The notes under the pieces are model-generated. The model saw only the letters and a program-made list of their open reading frames with translations. It did no database searches and was not told the DNA's origin. A program made the position numbers and the translations under genes. From Burkholderia seminalis DSM 23518 (GTDB lineage Bacteria > Pseudomonadota > Gammaproteobacteria > Burkholderiales > Burkholderiaceae), in assembly GCF_902832885.1 (NCBI RefSeq), contig NZ_CADFDK010000001.1:186001-250000 (forward strand): a stretch of 64,000 nt of DNA. The letters run 5' to 3'. Positions 18,817 to 31,917 of this stretch are shown here, piece by piece. Numbering within the stretch: the first letter of the stretch is position 1; each line of letters starts with the position of its first letter.

Positions 18817-18817
<1 letters not shown>
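18449..18817 (-). CDS. ArsC/Spx-like reductase-fold protein (YffB type)
   Basis: Thioredoxin-fold protein of 122 residues in the ArsC/Spx family. The single N-terminal active-site cysteine is Cys15 in GIPNCDTVKKARVWL; the family signature RGTTWRGLDD and the later IKRPVLVVNGRVKSLGF are present. The three arginines that make true arsenate reductases catalytic are not clearly complete, and the CxxC of Spx is absent, so it is best called YffB-like. The ATG overlaps the dapD stop by one base (TGATG). The E. coli homologue also sits beside dapE, so the linkage is old and conserved; its function is unknown. Confidence 0.88.
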
Positions 18818-19644
<827 letters not shown>

Positions 19645-19688
19645 GTTCGTTTTCGCAGGAGATGGATGGAATTGATCGGGATGGACGA

Positions 19689-20921
19689 TTACCGCGCGAG
19701 AGCCCGGCAGAAATCGACGATGCGTTGCGCGCCCTCGACGCATTCGGGGGTGCCCGCGACGAGCGCGATCCGGATGAAATCGCGGCCCGGATTCGTGCCG
19801 TGCGCATCGCGCGCCAGGTACGAGCCGGGCAGAACCGTCACATTATAGTCGGCGTACAGGCGGCGGGCGAACTCGGTGTCCGACAGGCCGGTGCGCGACA
19901 CGTTGGCCCACAGGTAGAACGCGGCGTCGGGCAGTTTCACGTCGATCACGTCGGCGAGCATCGGGGTGACCGTATTGAACTTCTGCAGGTACAGCGCGCG
20001 GTTCTCGCGCACGTGCGCCTCGTCGTTCCACGCGGCGATGCTCGCGTGCTGCCAGACCGGCGACAGCGCCGCGCCGTGGTACGTGCGGTACAGCAGGAAT
20101 TGCTTCAGCAGCGCCGCGTCGCCGGCGACGAAGCCCGAGCGCATGCCCGGCACGTTCGAGCGCTTCGACAGGCTCGACAGCATCACGAGCCGCTCGAAGC
20201 CGCGGCCGAGGCGGTGCGCGGCCTCGAGGCCGCCGAGCGGCGGTGCGGCTTCGTCGAAATAGATTTCCGAGTAGCACTCGTCGGAGGCGATCACGAAACC
20301 GTGGCGGTCGGACAGCGCGAACAGTTCGCGCCAGTCGTCGAGCGTCAGCACGGCGCCCGTCGGGTTGCCCGGCGAGCACACGTACAGCAGCTGCGTGCGC
20401 GCCCAGACGTCATCCGGCACGGCCGCGTAGTCGCACGCGAAGTTGCGGGCCGGGTCGCTGTTCGCGAAATAGGGTTCGGCACCGGCCAGCAGCGCCGCGC
20501 CTTCGTAAATTTGATAGAACGGATTCGGACAGAGTACGATCGCCTTCTCGCCGTGCGCGGTCGGGCGGGTGTCGATCACCGTCTGCGCGAGCGAGAACAG
20601 CGCCTCGCGCGACCCCGACACGGGCAGCACCTGCGTGGCCGGATCGATCGCCGGCAGCCCGTAGCGGCGCTCGAGCCAGTGCGCGATCGACGTGCGCAGC
20701 GCGTCCGAGCCGGCCGTGGCCGGGTACGACGCGAGGCCGTCGAGGGCGGCCACCACGGCGTCGCGGATCAACGCCGGCGTCGCGTGCTTGGGCTCGCCGA
20801 TGCCGAAGCTGATCGGTTTGAGGTCGCCGGAAGGCGTCACGTCCTTGAACAGGGCGCGCAGCTTTTCGAAGGGATAGGGCTGGAGCGAGTCGAGTCGAGG
20901 GTTCACGGGCGAAGCGGCCAT
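19689..20921 (-). CDS. dapC: Succinyldiaminopimelate transaminase
   Basis: PLP aminotransferase converting N-succinyl-2-amino-6-ketopimelate to N-succinyl-LL-DAP with glutamate. About 410 residues, fold-type I class. Motifs: [19 protein letters not shown] at the N-terminus, the PLP-binding [24 protein letters not shown], and the Schiff-base lysine in [16 protein letters not shown]. Start uncertain: ATG at 20921 gives [13 protein letters not shown] at 20906 gives the form starting M-NPRL; neither has a good ribosome-binding site. First gene of dapC-dapD-arsC-dapE-prmB. The assignment as DapC rather than another aminotransferase rests on motif match and on the operon. Confidence 0.93.
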   Translation of the reverse strand: MAASPVNPRLDSLQPYPFEKLRALFKDVTPSGDLKPISFGIGEPKHATPALIRDAVVAALDGLASYPATAGSDALRTSIAHWLERRYGLPAIDPATQVLPVSGSREALFSLAQTVIDTRPTAHGEKAIVLCPNPFYQIYEGAALLAGAEPYFANSDPARNFACDYAAVPDDVWARTQLLYVCSPGNPTGAVLTLDDWRELFALSDRHGFVIASDECYSEIYFDEAAPPLGGLEAAHRLGRGFERLVMLSSLSKRSNVPGMRSGFVAGDAALLKQFLLYRTYHGAALSPVWQHASIAAWNDEAHVRENRALYLQKFNTVTPMLADVIDVKLPDAAFYLWANVSRTGLSDTEFARRLYADYNVTVLPGSYLARDAHGTNPGRDFIRIALVAGTPECVEGAQRIVDFCRALAR

Positions 20922-21087
20922 CGCGGCCGGTTGGAGCGAAAGAAGCGGCGGGCGTGCCGCACGGCTGCGAACGGGCGCCGACGGCGCGGGTCGCAACGGA
21001 CGATTATAGCGTGACGGAATGCGGTCACGGCCGGCCGGAACGGCGGCCAGGCCCGCCGAATAAAGGGAATGAAGGGTATTGAACCAA

Positions 21088-22029
21088 ATGAATAACGCGG
21101 TACGCGGCAGCCTGCCGACGCTGGCCATCCTGATCGGCGCATCGGTATGGGGCCTGATCTGGTATCCGTTGCGGATCCTCGCGTCGCTCGGCGTGACGGG
21201 TACGCTGGCCAGCGCGCTGACGAGCCTCGTCGCCTTCCTGTTCGTGGTCGTCGCGCGGCGCCGCACGATCGCGACGCTGCGCTGGCACTGGGTGCTGCCG
21301 GGCATTGCGTTGACGGCCGGCGTGACGAACCTCGGCTTCGTGTGGGGCACGATCCACGGCGAGGTGCTGCGCGTGATGCTGCTGTTCTACCTGACCCCGG
21401 CCTGGACCGCGGTCTACGCGCACTTCCTGTTGCGCGAGCGGCTGACCTGGGCCGGCGCGGGGCTCGCGGCGCTGTCGATCGGCGGGGCGATGCTGATGCT
21501 GTGGTCGCCGAAGCTCGGCCTGCCGCTGCCGGCCAACCCGGCCGAATGGGCCGGCCTCGCGGCCGGGCTGAGCTTTGCGATGAGCAACGTGCTCGTGATC
21601 AAGGCAAGCCGCGAACTGCCGGAGATGCGCGCGGAAATGCGCACCGCGACGCTGTTCGGCGGCGCGGCCGTGTTCGGCGCGATCGCGTCGCTGTTCGAAG
21701 GGCTGCCGGCCGCGCCGGCAGGCGGCCAGCTCGGCGTGGCCGCGCTGATCATCGCCGCGATCGGCGTGACGATGGCGTCGAACAACCTGCTCGTGCAATA
21801 CGGCCTCGCCCGCGTGCCGGCGAACCGCGCGTCGATCATCATGCTGTTCGAGATCGTGATCACCGCGCTGTCGGCGTGGGTGTTCGCCAGCGAGCTGCCG
21901 ACCGCGCGCGAATGGGCGGGCGGCGCGTGCATCGTGCTGGCCACGCTGCTGTCGAGCCGGGTCCATCGTGCCGCGCCCGCATCGGGCAAACCCGGCGACG
22001 GTCGGGACGGCGCACGCGCGATGGTATGA
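21088..22029 (+). CDS. DMT superfamily (EamA) permease
   Basis: Inner-membrane protein of 313 residues with about ten hydrophobic segments in two EamA repeats (about 10-140 and 155-295). The first helix contains GASVWGLIWYPLRIL, typical of the drug/metabolite transporter family. Substrate unknown; relatives export amino acids or metabolites. An ATG at 21088 is used; a TTG at 21079 lies closer to GAAGGG. It is divergent from dapC, across about 160 bases, and is followed by an intrinsic terminator. A role in amino-acid efflux next to the lysine operon is only a guess. Confidence 0.85.
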   Translation: MNNAVRGSLPTLAILIGASVWGLIWYPLRILASLGVTGTLASALTSLVAFLFVVVARRRTIATLRWHWVLPGIALTAGVTNLGFVWGTIHGEVLRVMLLFYLTPAWTAVYAHFLLRERLTWAGAGLAALSIGGAMLMLWSPKLGLPLPANPAEWAGLAAGLSFAMSNVLVIKASRELPEMRAEMRTATLFGGAAVFGAIASLFEGLPAAPAGGQLGVAALIIAAIGVTMASNNLLVQYGLARVPANRASIIMLFEIVITALSAWVFASELPTAREWAGGACIVLATLLSSRVHRAAPASGKPGDGRDGARAMV

Positions 22030-22042
22030 TGGAAGCCGTTTG

Positions 22043-22078
22043 CGGGGCCCAACGCTGGATGCGCGCGGCCCCGTTTTT
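22043..22078 (+). terminator. Intrinsic terminator after the DMT permease gene
   Basis: CGGGGCC, a 17-base loop, then GGCCCCG and five T residues, 13 bases after the permease stop and 90 before smc. Confidence 0.7.
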
Positions 22079-22168
22079 GAATTCCGGGGCGCGTCGCGCG
22101 CAGGGGCCCTCCGGCCCCGCGCAGTGCGGCCTCGTCCGTTTCACACCTTCTTCACATCCGATACCGCC

Positions 22169-25100
22169 GTGCGTCTGAGCTCGATCAAACTCGCTGGCTT
22201 CAAATCCTTCGTCGATCCCACGCATTTCCAGGTTCCGGGCCAGCTTGTCGGCGTGGTGGGCCCGAACGGGTGCGGCAAGTCCAACATCATCGATGCCGTG
22301 CGCTGGGTGCTCGGCGAGTCGCGCGCCTCCGAGCTGCGCGGCGAGTCGATGCAGGACGTGATCTTCAACGGCTCGACCGCACGCAAGCCCGGCAGCCGGG
22401 CCAGCGTCGAGCTGATCTTCGACAACTCCGACGGCCGCGCGGCCGGGCAGTGGGGCCAGTACGGCGAGATCGCCGTGAAGCGCGTGCTCACGCGCGACGG
22501 CACGTCGAGCTACTACATCAACAACCTGCCGGCGCGCCGCCGCGACATCCAGGACATCTTCCTCGGCACGGGCCTCGGGCCGCGCGCCTACGCGATCATC
22601 GGGCAGGGCATGATCGCGCGGATCATCGAGGCGAAGCCGGAAGAGCTGCGCGTGTTCCTCGAGGAAGCCGCCGGCGTGTCGAAGTACAAGGAGCGCCGCC
22701 GCGAAACCGAGAACCGCCTGCACGACACGCGCGAGAACCTGACGCGCGTCGAGGACATCGTCCGCGAGCTCGGCGCGAACCTCGAGAAGCTCGAGGCGCA
22801 GGCCGTCGTCGCGACCCGGTACAAGGAACTCGTCGCCGACGGCGAGGAGAAGCAGCGCCTGCTGTGGCTGCTGCGCAAGAACGAGGCCGCCGGCGAGCAG
22901 CAGAAGCAGCAGCGCGCGATCGAGCAGGCGCAGATCGACCTCGAGGCGCAGACGGCGAAGCTGCGCGAAGTCGAGGCGCAGCTCGAGACGCTGCGCGTCG
23001 CGCACTACTCGGCAAGCGACGCGATGCAGGGCGCGCAGGGCGCGCTCTACGAGGCCAACGCCGAGGTCAGCCGCCTCGAAGCCGAGATCAAGTTCATCGT
23101 CGAATCGCGCAATCGCGTGCAGGCGCAGATCGCCGCGCTGAACGCGCAGCGCGAGCAATGGCGCGCGCAGGCCGAGAAGTCGCAGGACGAGCTGGAGGAG
23201 GCCGAGGAGGCCCGCGCGATGGCCGACGAAAAGGCCGCGCTCGCCGAAGACAACGCGGCCGCGAAGCACGATGCGCTGCCGGCGCTCGAAGCGAAGTGGC
23301 GCGACGCGCAGGCGCAGCTCAACGACGAGCGCGCGCGGATCGCGCAGACCGAGCAGTCGCTGAAGCTCGAGGCCGCGCACCAGCGCAACGCCGACCAGCA
23401 GCTGCAGCAGCTTCAGCAGCGCCACGAGCGCCTGAAGAGCGAAGCGGGCGGGCTCGACGCGCCGGACGAGGCGCAGCTCGAGGAGCTGCGCATGCAGCTG
23501 GCCGAGCAGGAAGAGATCCTTGCCGAAGCGCAGGCGCGCCTGGCCGACGCGCAGGAAACCGTGCCGCGCCTCGACGGCGAGCGCCGCGCCGCGCAGGAGC
23601 GCGTGCAGGCCGAAGCCGCGCAGATCCACCAGCTCGAGGCGCGCCTCGCCGCGCTGAAGCAGCTGCAGGAAAACGTGCAGACCGAAGGCAAGGTGCAGCC
23701 GTGGCTCGACAAGCACGAGCTGGGCGCGTTGCCGCGTCTGTGGAAGAAGCTGCACGTCGAGGCCGGCTGGGAAGCGGCGCTCGAGGCCGTGCTGCGCGAG
23801 CGCCTCGCGGCGCTCGAAGTGTCGAATCTCGACTGGGTGAAGGCGTTCGCGACCGATGCGCCGCCGGCGAAGCTCGCGTTCTACGCGCCGCCCGCGGCCG
23901 GTGAGCCGCCCGCCGCGGTGGCCGGGCTGCGTCCGGTGCTGTCGCTCGTGCGCATCGACGACGCGGGCATCCGCGCGGTGCTCAACGACTGGCTCGGCAG
24001 CGTGTACGTTGCCGACGACGTCGCGCAGGCGCTTGCCGCGCGTGCGCAGCTGCCGGCAGGCGGCGCGTTCGTCGTGAAGGCCGGCCATATCGTCACGCGC
24101 GTCGGCGTGCAGCTGTACGCCGCCGATTCGGAGCAGGCCGGGATGCTGGCCCGCCAGCAGGAAATCGAAAATCTGACGCGCCAGGTGCGCGCGCAGGCAT
24201 TGCTCGCCGACGAGGCGCGCACGGCCGCTGTGCGTGCGGAAGCCGCGCACACGCAGGCCACGCAGGCGCTCGGCGACGTGCGCGCGCAGGCCGAACGTGC
24301 GACCCAGCGCGTGCACGCGCTGCAGATGGATGTGCTGAAGCTGGCGCAGGCGCACGAACGTTACACGCAGCGCAGCACGCAGATCCGCGAGGAACTCGAG
24401 GAAATCGGCGCGCAGATCGAGGAGCAGCGCGCGCTGCGCGCGGAATCGGAAGCGAATTTCGAGCGCTTCGACGGCGAGCTCGCGGAGTTGCAGGCGCGCT
24501 TCGAAGACAACCAGCTCGCATTCGAATCGCTCGACGAATCGCTGACGCAGGCGCGCCAGGAAGCGCGCGACCTCGAGCGCGGCGCGAACGACGCGCGCTT
24601 CGCCGCGCGCAACGCGGTGACGCGGATCGACGAGCTCAAGCGCAGCATCCAGGTCGCGCACGAGCAGAGCGAGCGCGTCGCCGGGTCGCTCGAAGACGCG
24701 CGCGCCGAACTCGAGACGATCAACGAGCAGACCGCGCACACGGGTCTGCAGGACGCGCTCGAGATTCGCGCGGTGAAGGAAGAGGCGCTGCAGGCCGCAC
24801 GGATCGAGCTCGACGACCTGACCGCGAAGCTGCGCGCGTCGGACGAGCAACGCCTCGTGGCCGAGCGCTCGCTGCAGCCGCTGCGCGACCGCATCACCGA
24901 GTTGCAGCTGAAGGAGCAGGCCGCGCGCCTGTCCGTCGAGCAGTTCGCCGAGCAGCTCGCGACGGCCGAGGTCGACGAGGCCGCGCTGTCCGCGAAGCTG
25001 ACGCCGGACCTGAAGCCGTCGTACCTGCAGGGCGAAGTCACGCGCCTGAACAACGCGATCAACGCGCTCGGCCCGGTGAACATGGCCGCGCTCGACGAGC

Positions 25101-25681
25101 TGAAGGCCGCGAGCGAGCGCAAGGTGTTCCTCGACGCGCAGTCGGCCGACCTGATCGACGCGATCACGACGCTCGAGGATGCGATCCACAAGATCGACCA
25201 GGAAACCCGCACGCTGCTGCAGGGCACCTTCGACGAGGTCAACCGCCATTTCAGCGACCTGTTCCCGCGTCTGTTCGGCGGCGGCCAGGCGAAGCTGATC
25301 ATGACCGGCGACGAGATTCTCGATGCCGGCGTGCAGGTGATGGCGCAGCCGCCGGGCAAGAAGAACGCGACGATTCACCTGCTGTCGGGCGGCGAGAAGG
25401 CGCTGACCGCGACCGCGCTGGTGTTCGCGATGTTCCAGCTGAACCCGGCGCCGTTCTGTCTGCTCGACGAGGTCGACGCGCCGCTCGACGACGCGAACAC
25501 CGAGCGTTTCGCGAATCTCGTGCGCGCGATGTCCGACAAGACGCAGTTCCTGTTCATCTCGCACAACAAGATCGCGATGGAAATGGCGCAGCAACTGATC
25601 GGCGTGACGATGCAGGAGCAGGGCGTGTCGCGGATCGTCGCGGTGGACATGGAAACGGCCGCGGGTTTTGCCCAGAATTGA
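22169..25681 (+). CDS. smc: Chromosome partition protein SMC
   Basis: Condensin ATPase that organises and segregates the chromosome with ScpA and ScpB. 1170 residues. Head N-half: Walker A GPNGCGKSNIIDAVRWVLGE; long coiled-coil arms rich in Glu/Gln/Ala/Arg from about 165 to 480 and 640 to 1000; a globular hinge around 490-640 with the conserved glycines; head C-half with signature LSGGEKALTATALVFAMF and Walker B FCLLDEVDAPLDDANTERF. The start is a GTG (22169-22171) giving M-RLSSIKLAGFKSFVDP; earlier in-frame starts add unlike sequence. smc heads smc-zipA-ligA-def. scpA/scpB are not in the window. Confidence 0.96.
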   Translation: MRLSSIKLAGFKSFVDPTHFQVPGQLVGVVGPNGCGKSNIIDAVRWVLGESRASELRGESMQDVIFNGSTARKPGSRASVELIFDNSDGRAAGQWGQYGEIAVKRVLTRDGTSSYYINNLPARRRDIQDIFLGTGLGPRAYAIIGQGMIARIIEAKPEELRVFLEEAAGVSKYKERRRETENRLHDTRENLTRVEDIVRELGANLEKLEAQAVVATRYKELVADGEEKQRLLWLLRKNEAAGEQQKQQRAIEQAQIDLEAQTAKLREVEAQLETLRVAHYSASDAMQGAQGALYEANAEVSRLEAEIKFIVESRNRVQAQIAALNAQREQWRAQAEKSQDELEEAEEARAMADEKAALAEDNAAAKHDALPALEAKWRDAQAQLNDERARIAQTEQSLKLEAAHQRNADQQLQQLQQRHERLKSEAGGLDAPDEAQLEELRMQLAEQEEILAEAQARLADAQETVPRLDGERRAAQERVQAEAAQIHQLEARLAALKQLQENVQTEGKVQPWLDKHELGALPRLWKKLHVEAGWEAALEAVLRERLAALEVSNLDWVKAFATDAPPAKLAFYAPPAAGEPPAAVAGLRPVLSLVRIDDAGIRAVLNDWLGSVYVADDVAQALAARAQLPAGGAFVVKAGHIVTRVGVQLYAADSEQAGMLARQQEIENLTRQVRAQALLADEARTAAVRAEAAHTQATQALGDVRAQAERATQRVHALQMDVLKLAQAHERYTQRSTQIREELEEIGAQIEEQRALRAESEANFERFDGELAELQARFEDNQLAFESLDESLTQARQEARDLERGANDARFAARNAVTRIDELKRSIQVAHEQSERVAGSLEDARAELETINEQTAHTGLQDALEIRAVKEEALQAARIELDDLTAKLRASDEQRLVAERSLQPLRDRITELQLKEQAARLSVEQFAEQLATAEVDEAALSAKLTPDLKPSYLQGEVTRLNNAINALGPVNMAALDELKAASERKVFLDAQSADLIDAITTLEDAIHKIDQETRTLLQGTFDEVNRHFSDLFPRLFGGGQAKLIMTGDEILDAGVQVMAQPPGKKNATIHLLSGGEKALTATALVFAMFQLNPAPFCLLDEVDAPLDDANTERFANLVRAMSDKTQFLFISHNKIAMEMAQQLIGVTMQEQGVSRIVAVDMETAAGFAQN

Positions 25682-25766
25682 CGTTTGACGAAACCGGATC
25701 GCGTTCGCGCGGCGCATGACGCGCCCGTTCGCGGTCCCGACAAAAAGAATTGCTGATGGAGCGTGC

Positions 25767-27053
25767 ATGGACGAGTTGACACTCGGTTTGATCGGCGCGG
25801 GTGCTGTCGTGGTGGGCGGCGTCGTGGTCTACAACGCGTGGCAGGGCGCGAAAGTACGGCGCAGGATGCCGCGCCCGATGCCGGAGGAAGCGGCCGAGGC
25901 GATGAACCGCCCCGAGCGCGACGAAGAGTTGCCGTTCATCGAGCCGGTGCGTCAGCCGGTGCGCCGCGAGCCCGCGGCCCCGGTCGCGGCCGCCGCCGCT
26001 GCGTCGGCGGATGTCGCGCGCGTCGAACCGACGTTCGGCGGGGTCGCACCGGCCGACACGCCGGCCGATCTGCAGGCCGAGGCGACCGGCGGCGATACGC
26101 CGTCCGAGGCGATCGAACCGGCCGCCGGTGAAGCGGCCGCACACGCCGCCGAGCACGCGGCAACCGGCGAGGCGGCCGAACCGGCCGAGCCGACCGAACC
26201 CGTGATCCCGGCCGCGACGACGATTTCGTCGGCGCCGCCCGCGATCGTCGATCGCCGGATCGATTGCATCGTGCCGATCCGCCTCGCCGGGCCGCTGCCG
26301 GGCGACAAGATCCTGCCGGCCGCGCAGCGGCTGCGCCGCGCGGGCAGCAAGCCCGTGCACATCGAAGGCAAGCCGGAAGGCGGCCAGTGGGAGCTGCTGC
26401 AGAACGGCGTGCGCTACGAGGAACTGCGCGCGGCCGCGCAGCTCGCGAACCGCAGCGGCGCGCTGAACGAACTCGAATTCTCGGAATTCGTGACGGGCGT
26501 CCAGCAGTTCGCCGACACGATCGACGGCGCACCGGAATTCCCGGACATGATGGAAACGGTCGCGATGGCGCGCGAGCTCGACGCGTTCGCCGCGCAGTGC
26601 GACGCGCAGCTGTCGATCAACGTGATGTCGGACGGCGCGCCGTGGTCGGCGAACTACGTGCAGGCGGTCGCGTCGCAGGACGGGCTGCTGCTGTCGCGTG
26701 ACGGCACGCGGTTCGTGAAGCTCGACGCGAAGCAGAACCCGGTGTTCATGCTGCAGTTCGGTGACACGAACTTCCTGCGCGACGACCTGACCTACAAGGG
26801 CGGCAACATGATCACGCTGGTGCTCGACGTGCCGGTTGCCGAAGAGGACATCCTGCCGTTCCGGTTGATGTGCGACTACGCGAAATCGCTGTCCGAACGG
26901 ATCGGCGCGCGCGTCGTCGACGATTCGCGCCGGCCGCTGCCGGAATCGACGCTGCTCGCGATCGAGCAGCAGCTGATGAAGTTGTACGCGAAGCTCGAGG
27001 AAGCCGGCATCCCGGCCGGTTCGGCCGTCACGCGCCGCCTCTTCAGCCAGTAA
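25767..27053 (+). CDS. zipA: Cell division protein ZipA
   Basis: Inner-membrane anchor for the FtsZ ring. 428 residues: an N-terminal transmembrane helix (about 5-22, LTLGLIGAGAVVVGGVVVYN), a short basic stretch, then an Ala/Pro/Glu-rich disordered linker to about 165, and the C-terminal FtsZ-binding domain (about 170-425) containing LPGDKILPAAQRLRRAGSKP, MMETVAMARELDAFAAQCDA and the conserved FRLMCDYAKSLSERIGARVV. ATG at 25767, with GGAG eight bases upstream. Follows smc by 85 bases and precedes ligA, an arrangement conserved in beta- and gammaproteobacteria (zipA-ligA). Confidence 0.94.
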   Translation: MDELTLGLIGAGAVVVGGVVVYNAWQGAKVRRRMPRPMPEEAAEAMNRPERDEELPFIEPVRQPVRREPAAPVAAAAAASADVARVEPTFGGVAPADTPADLQAEATGGDTPSEAIEPAAGEAAAHAAEHAATGEAAEPAEPTEPVIPAATTISSAPPAIVDRRIDCIVPIRLAGPLPGDKILPAAQRLRRAGSKPVHIEGKPEGGQWELLQNGVRYEELRAAAQLANRSGALNELEFSEFVTGVQQFADTIDGAPEFPDMMETVAMARELDAFAAQCDAQLSINVMSDGAPWSANYVQAVASQDGLLLSRDGTRFVKLDAKQNPVFMLQFGDTNFLRDDLTYKGGNMITLVLDVPVAEEDILPFRLMCDYAKSLSERIGARVVDDSRRPLPESTLLAIEQQLMKLYAKLEEAGIPAGSAVTRRLFSQ

Positions 27054-29824
<2,771 letters not shown>

Positions 29825-29846
29825 TCGTCCGCGTCCGGCGGACAAG

Positions 29847-29873
29847 AAAAAAGCCCGCTTGCGCGGGCTTTTT
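29847..29873. terminator. Strong bidirectional terminator between def and the pseudouridine synthase gene
   Basis: AAAAAAGCCCGC-TTGC-GCGGGCTTTTT: a GC-rich stem flanked by A and T runs, so it can stop transcripts from both convergent units. Confidence 0.9.
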
Positions 29874-29903
29874 CATTGCATGGCGCACCGGGTGTGCCCG
29901 CGC

Positions 29904-31901
29904 TCAGAACGTCTCGTCGGCCGACAGGTAGCGCCATTGGCCTTGCGGCAGCGCGCCGAGCATCACGCGGCCCATGCGCACGCGCTTCAGGCCGATCACG
30001 TCGAGGCCGACCAGTTCGCACATGCGGCGGATCTGGCGCTTCTTGCCTTCGCGCAGCACGAAGCGCAGTTGCTCGCCGTTCTGCCAACTGACCATCGCGG
30101 GCTTCAGCGCGACGCCGTCGAGTTCGAGGCCGTGGCGCAGCTTCGCGAGCGATTCCGCCGGGAAGTGCTGGTCGATGTCGATGAGCCGCTCGCCGAAGCG
30201 CACGCGCACCAGGTACTCCTTGTCGATGTCCGACTGCTCGCCGATCAGCTGCTTCGCGATCACGCCGTTCTGCGTCAGCACGAGCAGGCCGGTCGAGTCG
30301 ATGTCGAGCCGGCCGGCCGGCGCGAGCGCGTGCAGGTGTTGCGGCGAGAAGCGCACCGGCGAATGGTCGCCGCTCCAGCGGTTCGCGCGCGTGATCAGCA
30401 CGGCCGCCGGCTCGTAGCCGTCTTCGGCCTGACCCGAGACGTAGCCGACCGGCTTGTGCAGCAGGATCGTCACCTGCGCGGCCTGCGCGGCGCTCGCGCG
30501 CTCGTCGATCTCGATCTTCTGGTCCGCGCGGACCTTGGTGCCGAGCGTGTCGATGCGTTCGCCGTCGACGAGCACCCAGCCTTTTTCGATCCATTCGTCG
30601 GCTTCGCGGCGCGAGCACATGCCGAGCTCGGACATCCGCTTCGACAGGCGCATCAGGCCCGTTTCGTCGCCGTAGTCGACGTCGGCCGACGCACGCTTGA
30701 CCGGTTGCGCGGTCTTGACCGCGCCGAACGAGCGGCGCTCGCCATCGCGTGCGGGACGGGCCGGACGGTCGCCGAAGCTGCGCTTTGCGCCTTCGCCGGA
30801 TGCCTTGTCGCGATAGGACGGACGCTTGCCGTCGTCGTCGCCTGCGCGGCGCGGGCGGGCATCGTCGTCACGACGCGGCGGACGGTCGGACGACGGGCGG
30901 CGGTCGCCGAAGCTGCGTTTTGCGCCTTCGCCGGATGCCTTGTCGCGATAGGACGGACGCTTGCCGTCGTCGTCGCCTGCGCGGCGCGGGCGGGCATCGT
31001 CGTCACGACGCGGCGGACGGTCGGACGACGGGCGGCGGTCGCCGAAGCTGCGCTTTGCGCCTTCGCCGGCAGCCTTGTCGCGATAGGACGGGCGCTTGCC
31101 GTCGTCGTCGCCTGCGCGGCGCGGGCGCGCATCGTCGTCACGACGCGGCGGACGGTCGGACGACGGGCGGCGGTCGCCGAAGCTGCGCTTTGCACCTTCG
31201 CCGACAGCCTTGTCGCGATAGGACGGGCGTTTGTCGTCGTCGCCACCCGCGCGGCGCGGGCGGGCATCGTCGTCACGACGCGGCGGACGATCGGACGACG
31301 GGCGGCGGTCGCCGAAGCTGCGCTTTGCGCCTTCGCCGGCAGCCTTGTCGCGATAGGACGGGCGCTTGCCGTCGTCGTCGCCTGCGCGGCGCGGGCGCGC
31401 ATCGTCGTCACGACGCGGCGGACGGTCGGACGACGGGCGGCGGTCGCCGAAGCTGCGCTTTGCACCTTCGCCGACAGCCTTGTCGCGATAGGACGGGCGT
31501 TTGTCGTCGTCGCCACCCGCGCGGCGCGGGCGGGCATCGTCGTCACGACGCGGCGGACGATCGGACGACGGGCGGCGGTCGCCAAAGCTGCGTTTTGCAC
31601 CTTCGCCGGCGGCGTTGTCGCGATAAGGCGCGCGGGTGCCGCGTTCGGCACCGCCGTCACGCGGCGCACGCTTGGCCGGTGCGCGATCCGTGCCCGGGCG
31701 CTCGGCGCCGGCGGCACCGCGCGGCTTGAACGAGCGTTCGCCAGCGGCGGCCGGGGCGGCCTTCTTCGGACGGGCCGGCTTGTCCCCCGCGGGTGGCGCG
31801 GCGGGACGCACCGCCTTGCGGGCGACGAGGCTGCCGGAGCGGACAGGGGCGCGGGTCGGCGACGCCGGCTTCGGATTCTTGACGGTTAGTTTGGTGCGCA
31901 T
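29904..31901 (-). CDS. rRNA pseudouridine synthase (RsuA/RluB/RluF family) with long repetitive N-terminal arm
   Basis: Isomerises a uridine in 23S rRNA. Of 665 residues, only 417-665 are the enzyme: an S4 RNA-binding domain (MRLSKRMSELGMCSRREADE) then the catalytic domain with Asp533 in GRLDIDSTGLLVLTQNG and the RsuA-family C-terminal motif KKRQIRRMCELVG. Details such as GLKRVRMGRVMLG resemble RluF more than RluB, but I leave the symbol open. Residues 1-416 are low-complexity and rich in Arg, Asp, Lys, Pro and Ser; residues 99-378 are six exact 45-residue repeats plus a 10-residue partial copy. Family members are normally 250-320 residues, so the arm is exceptional. It follows glnD by 16 bases. 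Confidence 0.9.
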   Translation of the reverse strand: MRTKLTVKNPKPASPTRAPVRSGSLVARKAVRPAAPPAGDKPARPKKAAPAAAGERSFKPRGAAGAERPGTDRAPAKRAPRDGGAERGTRAPYRDNAAGEGAKRSFGDRRPSSDRPPRRDDDARPRRAGGDDDKRPSYRDKAVGEGAKRSFGDRRPSSDRPPRRDDDARPRRAGDDDGKRPSYRDKAAGEGAKRSFGDRRPSSDRPPRRDDDARPRRAGGDDDKRPSYRDKAVGEGAKRSFGDRRPSSDRPPRRDDDARPRRAGDDDGKRPSYRDKAAGEGAKRSFGDRRPSSDRPPRRDDDARPRRAGDDDGKRPSYRDKASGEGAKRSFGDRRPSSDRPPRRDDDARPRRAGDDDGKRPSYRDKASGEGAKRSFGDRPARPARDGERRSFGAVKTAQPVKRASADVDYGDETGLMRLSKRMSELGMCSRREADEWIEKGWVLVDGERIDTLGTKVRADQKIEIDERASAAQAAQVTILLHKPVGYVSGQAEDGYEPAAVLITRANRWSGDHSPVRFSPQHLHALAPAGRLDIDSTGLLVLTQNGVIAKQLIGEQSDIDKEYLVRVRFGERLIDIDQHFPAESLAKLRHGLELDGVALKPAMVSWQNGEQLRFVLREGKKRQIRRMCELVGLDVIGLKRVRMGRVMLGALPQGQWRYLSADETF
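30768..31607 (-). repeat. Tandem array, 135-bp period, 6.2 copies, inside the pseudouridine synthase gene
   Basis: The sequence CGGTCGCC[G/A]AAGCTGCG recurs on the plus strand at 30766, 30901, 31036, 31171, 31306, 31441 and 31576, exactly 135 bases apart. Each unit codes 45 residues beginning GEGAKRSFGDRRPSSDRPPR and ending in KRPSYRDKA plus A, V or S. Units 1 and 3, and 2 and 4, share the same variants, and about 230 bases (31081-31312 and 31351-31582) are identical, showing duplication of a 270-bp dimer. The period is a multiple of three, so copy changes keep the frame. Confidence 0.97.
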
Positions 31902-31917
31902 AAACGCTGGAATTCAT

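Noticed and set aside
30768-31607. CRISPR array
   Set aside because: Period is 135 bases with no spacer/repeat alternation, and it lies in frame inside a gene.
30749-31729. Plus-strand repetitive protein across the tandem array
   Set aside because: It repeats only because the coding strand repeats; the minus-strand frame ends in a recognised pseudouridine synthase.
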